This document shows positions 6,170 to 6,733 of a DNA stretch of 6,733 bases, one piece after another (the stretch's first letter is position 1; each line of letters begins with the position of its first letter). The stretch lies in contig JBKOVT010000105.1 of NCBI GenBank assembly GCA_046724035.1, positions 1 through 6,733 of the forward strand, read 5' to 3'. The stretch comes from DATARH01 sp046724035 (lineage in GTDB: Bacteria > Pseudomonadota > Alphaproteobacteria > ATCC43930 > CGMCC-115725). The translations under genes and the position numbers were made by a program. The notes under the pieces are model-generated. The model saw only the letters and a list, made by a program, of their open reading frames with translations. It did not search any database and was not told the origin of the DNA.

Positions 6170-6733
6170 TTAGCCGTCATAGCCCGGGGTGGCCAGTAAG
6201 GGCGGGTCGGCGACTTCAATCGTCATCCCTGCCTCAAAGCCGTTGAATTTGGTGCGCAGGCAGGCGCCATAGGCGCCGAGCTGGCCCAATTCGATCCAGT
6301 CGCCCTCGTCGACATCCTCGGGCAACAAGAACGGCCCCTTCATGCGGTCGGCGCTGTCGCAGGTCGGCCCGTAGAGCGCAAAAGCGCGCAGCGCCGCCCT
6401 GTCGTCCTCGGGCATATCGGGACGGATCCGCCGCGCCGGAAAAAGGAACCCAGGCCGTCCGGCGTCGCTCAGGCTGCCATAGACGCCGTCATTGACGTAG
6501 AGCGCATCGCCGCGCCGCAGCTCGACCTGCACGACAACGGAACCGCCAGGGGCGACGAGCGCGCGGCCCGGCTCGGCCCACAACCGCACGGGTTCGGGGA
6601 AGGCGCGCGCGCCCTCCGCGATCGCCGCGATGTACGCATCGAGCGGCGGCGGCACGGTATCGGGGTAGCTGACAGGAAAACCGCCGCCGACATCGACGAT
6701 ATCGACCGCCACCTCGGACTGCGCAACGGCTTC
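6170..6733 (-). CDS. fold-type III PLP decarboxylase (ornithine/lysine/diaminopimelate family), N-terminal part missing at window edge
   Basis: The visible 187 residues are the C-terminal part of a group IV (alanine-racemase fold) amino-acid decarboxylase. The frame is open to the window edge, so the GTG at 6712 is internal and the real start lies outside. Motifs, numbered from the window edge, are the PLP-phosphate loop DVGGGFP (14-20), AEPGRALV (53-60), VNDGVYGS (80-87), YGPTCDSAD (121-129) with the active-site Cys125-Asp126 contributed across the dimer, and GQLGAYG followed by FNGF (150-166), where Tyr155 contacts PLP. These match eukaryotic-type ornithine decarboxylases better than diaminopimelate decarboxylases, so putrescine or cadaverine formation is the likely role. 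The Asp332 region of ornithine decarboxylase is not conserved (LSDAGRPG follows NDGVYGS), so substrate choice is open. The missing part should hold the PLP-binding lysine. Confidence 0.9.
   Translation of the reverse strand, partial: EAVAQSEVAVDIVDVGGGFPVSYPDTVPPPLDAYIAAIAEGARAFPEPVRLWAEPGRALVAPGGSVVVQVELRRGDALYVNDGVYGSLSDAGRPGFLFPARRIRPDMPEDDRAALRAFALYGPTCDSADRMKGPFLLPEDVDEGDWIELGQLGAYGACLRTKFNGFEAGMTIEVADPPLLATPGYDG

Noticed and set aside
6713..6733. GTG at 6712 as the true start of the decarboxylase
   Set aside because: The frame continues without a stop to the window edge, and the visible part begins just before the PLP-phosphate loop, so roughly the first half of the enzyme lies outside.
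1..6733. Mobile elements, CRISPR arrays, tRNA or rRNA genes, toxin-antitoxin or defence systems
   Set aside because: No transposase or integrase motifs, regularly spaced repeats, tRNA-like cloverleaf or rRNA segments were recognised on either strand by reading. A covariance-model search was not possible here.

Overview
The window is about 6.7 kb of GC-rich DNA with dense, mostly strand-grouped bacterial genes. The organism is most likely an alphaproteobacterium of the Hyphomicrobiales (Bradyrhizobium/Rhodopseudomonas-like). The reasons are the strong GC bias at third codon positions, a purD gene divergent from a probable xseA start, and a PF04392-type substrate-binding protein with a Tat-like leader, a family much expanded in that group. 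This placement is inferred from gene content and was not tested by a database search.

Left part (1-4522, plus strand apart from the first 27 bases): a probable divergent gene start (xseA?) is followed by purD (purine synthesis, glycinamide ribonucleotide synthetase). After a 50-base gap come a classical short-chain dehydrogenase (SDR), a periplasmic substrate-binding protein (SBP) of the ABC_sub_bind family starting 3 bases after the SDR stop, and a histidinol-dehydrogenase-family enzyme. The ~100 bases between the SBP and the HisD-like gene are not an empty spacer. They hold what looks like the two ends of a second SBP gene: a Tat-like start in one frame and the family's C-terminal ending in another, with nearly the whole middle deleted. 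The SDR, SBP and HisD-like genes form a plausible catabolic cassette for uptake and two-step oxidation of a hydroxylated small molecule. The HisD-like enzyme is more probably a catabolic alcohol/aldehyde dehydrogenase (HpsN-like group) than the histidine-biosynthesis enzyme.

Right part (4530-6733, minus strand, convergent with the HisD-like gene): a fold-type III PLP decarboxylase (ornithine/lysine/diaminopimelate type), cut by the right window edge, is followed by an AMP-forming acyl-CoA synthetase with an excellent ribosome binding site. Only 7 bases separate the stop codons of the HisD-like gene and the acyl-CoA synthetase.

No RNA genes, CRISPR arrays, insertion sequences, integrases or phage genes were seen. 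I found no clearly new biological system. The most unusual item is the collapsed SBP paralogue at 3123-3220, followed by the unassigned SDR/SBP/HisD-like cassette.
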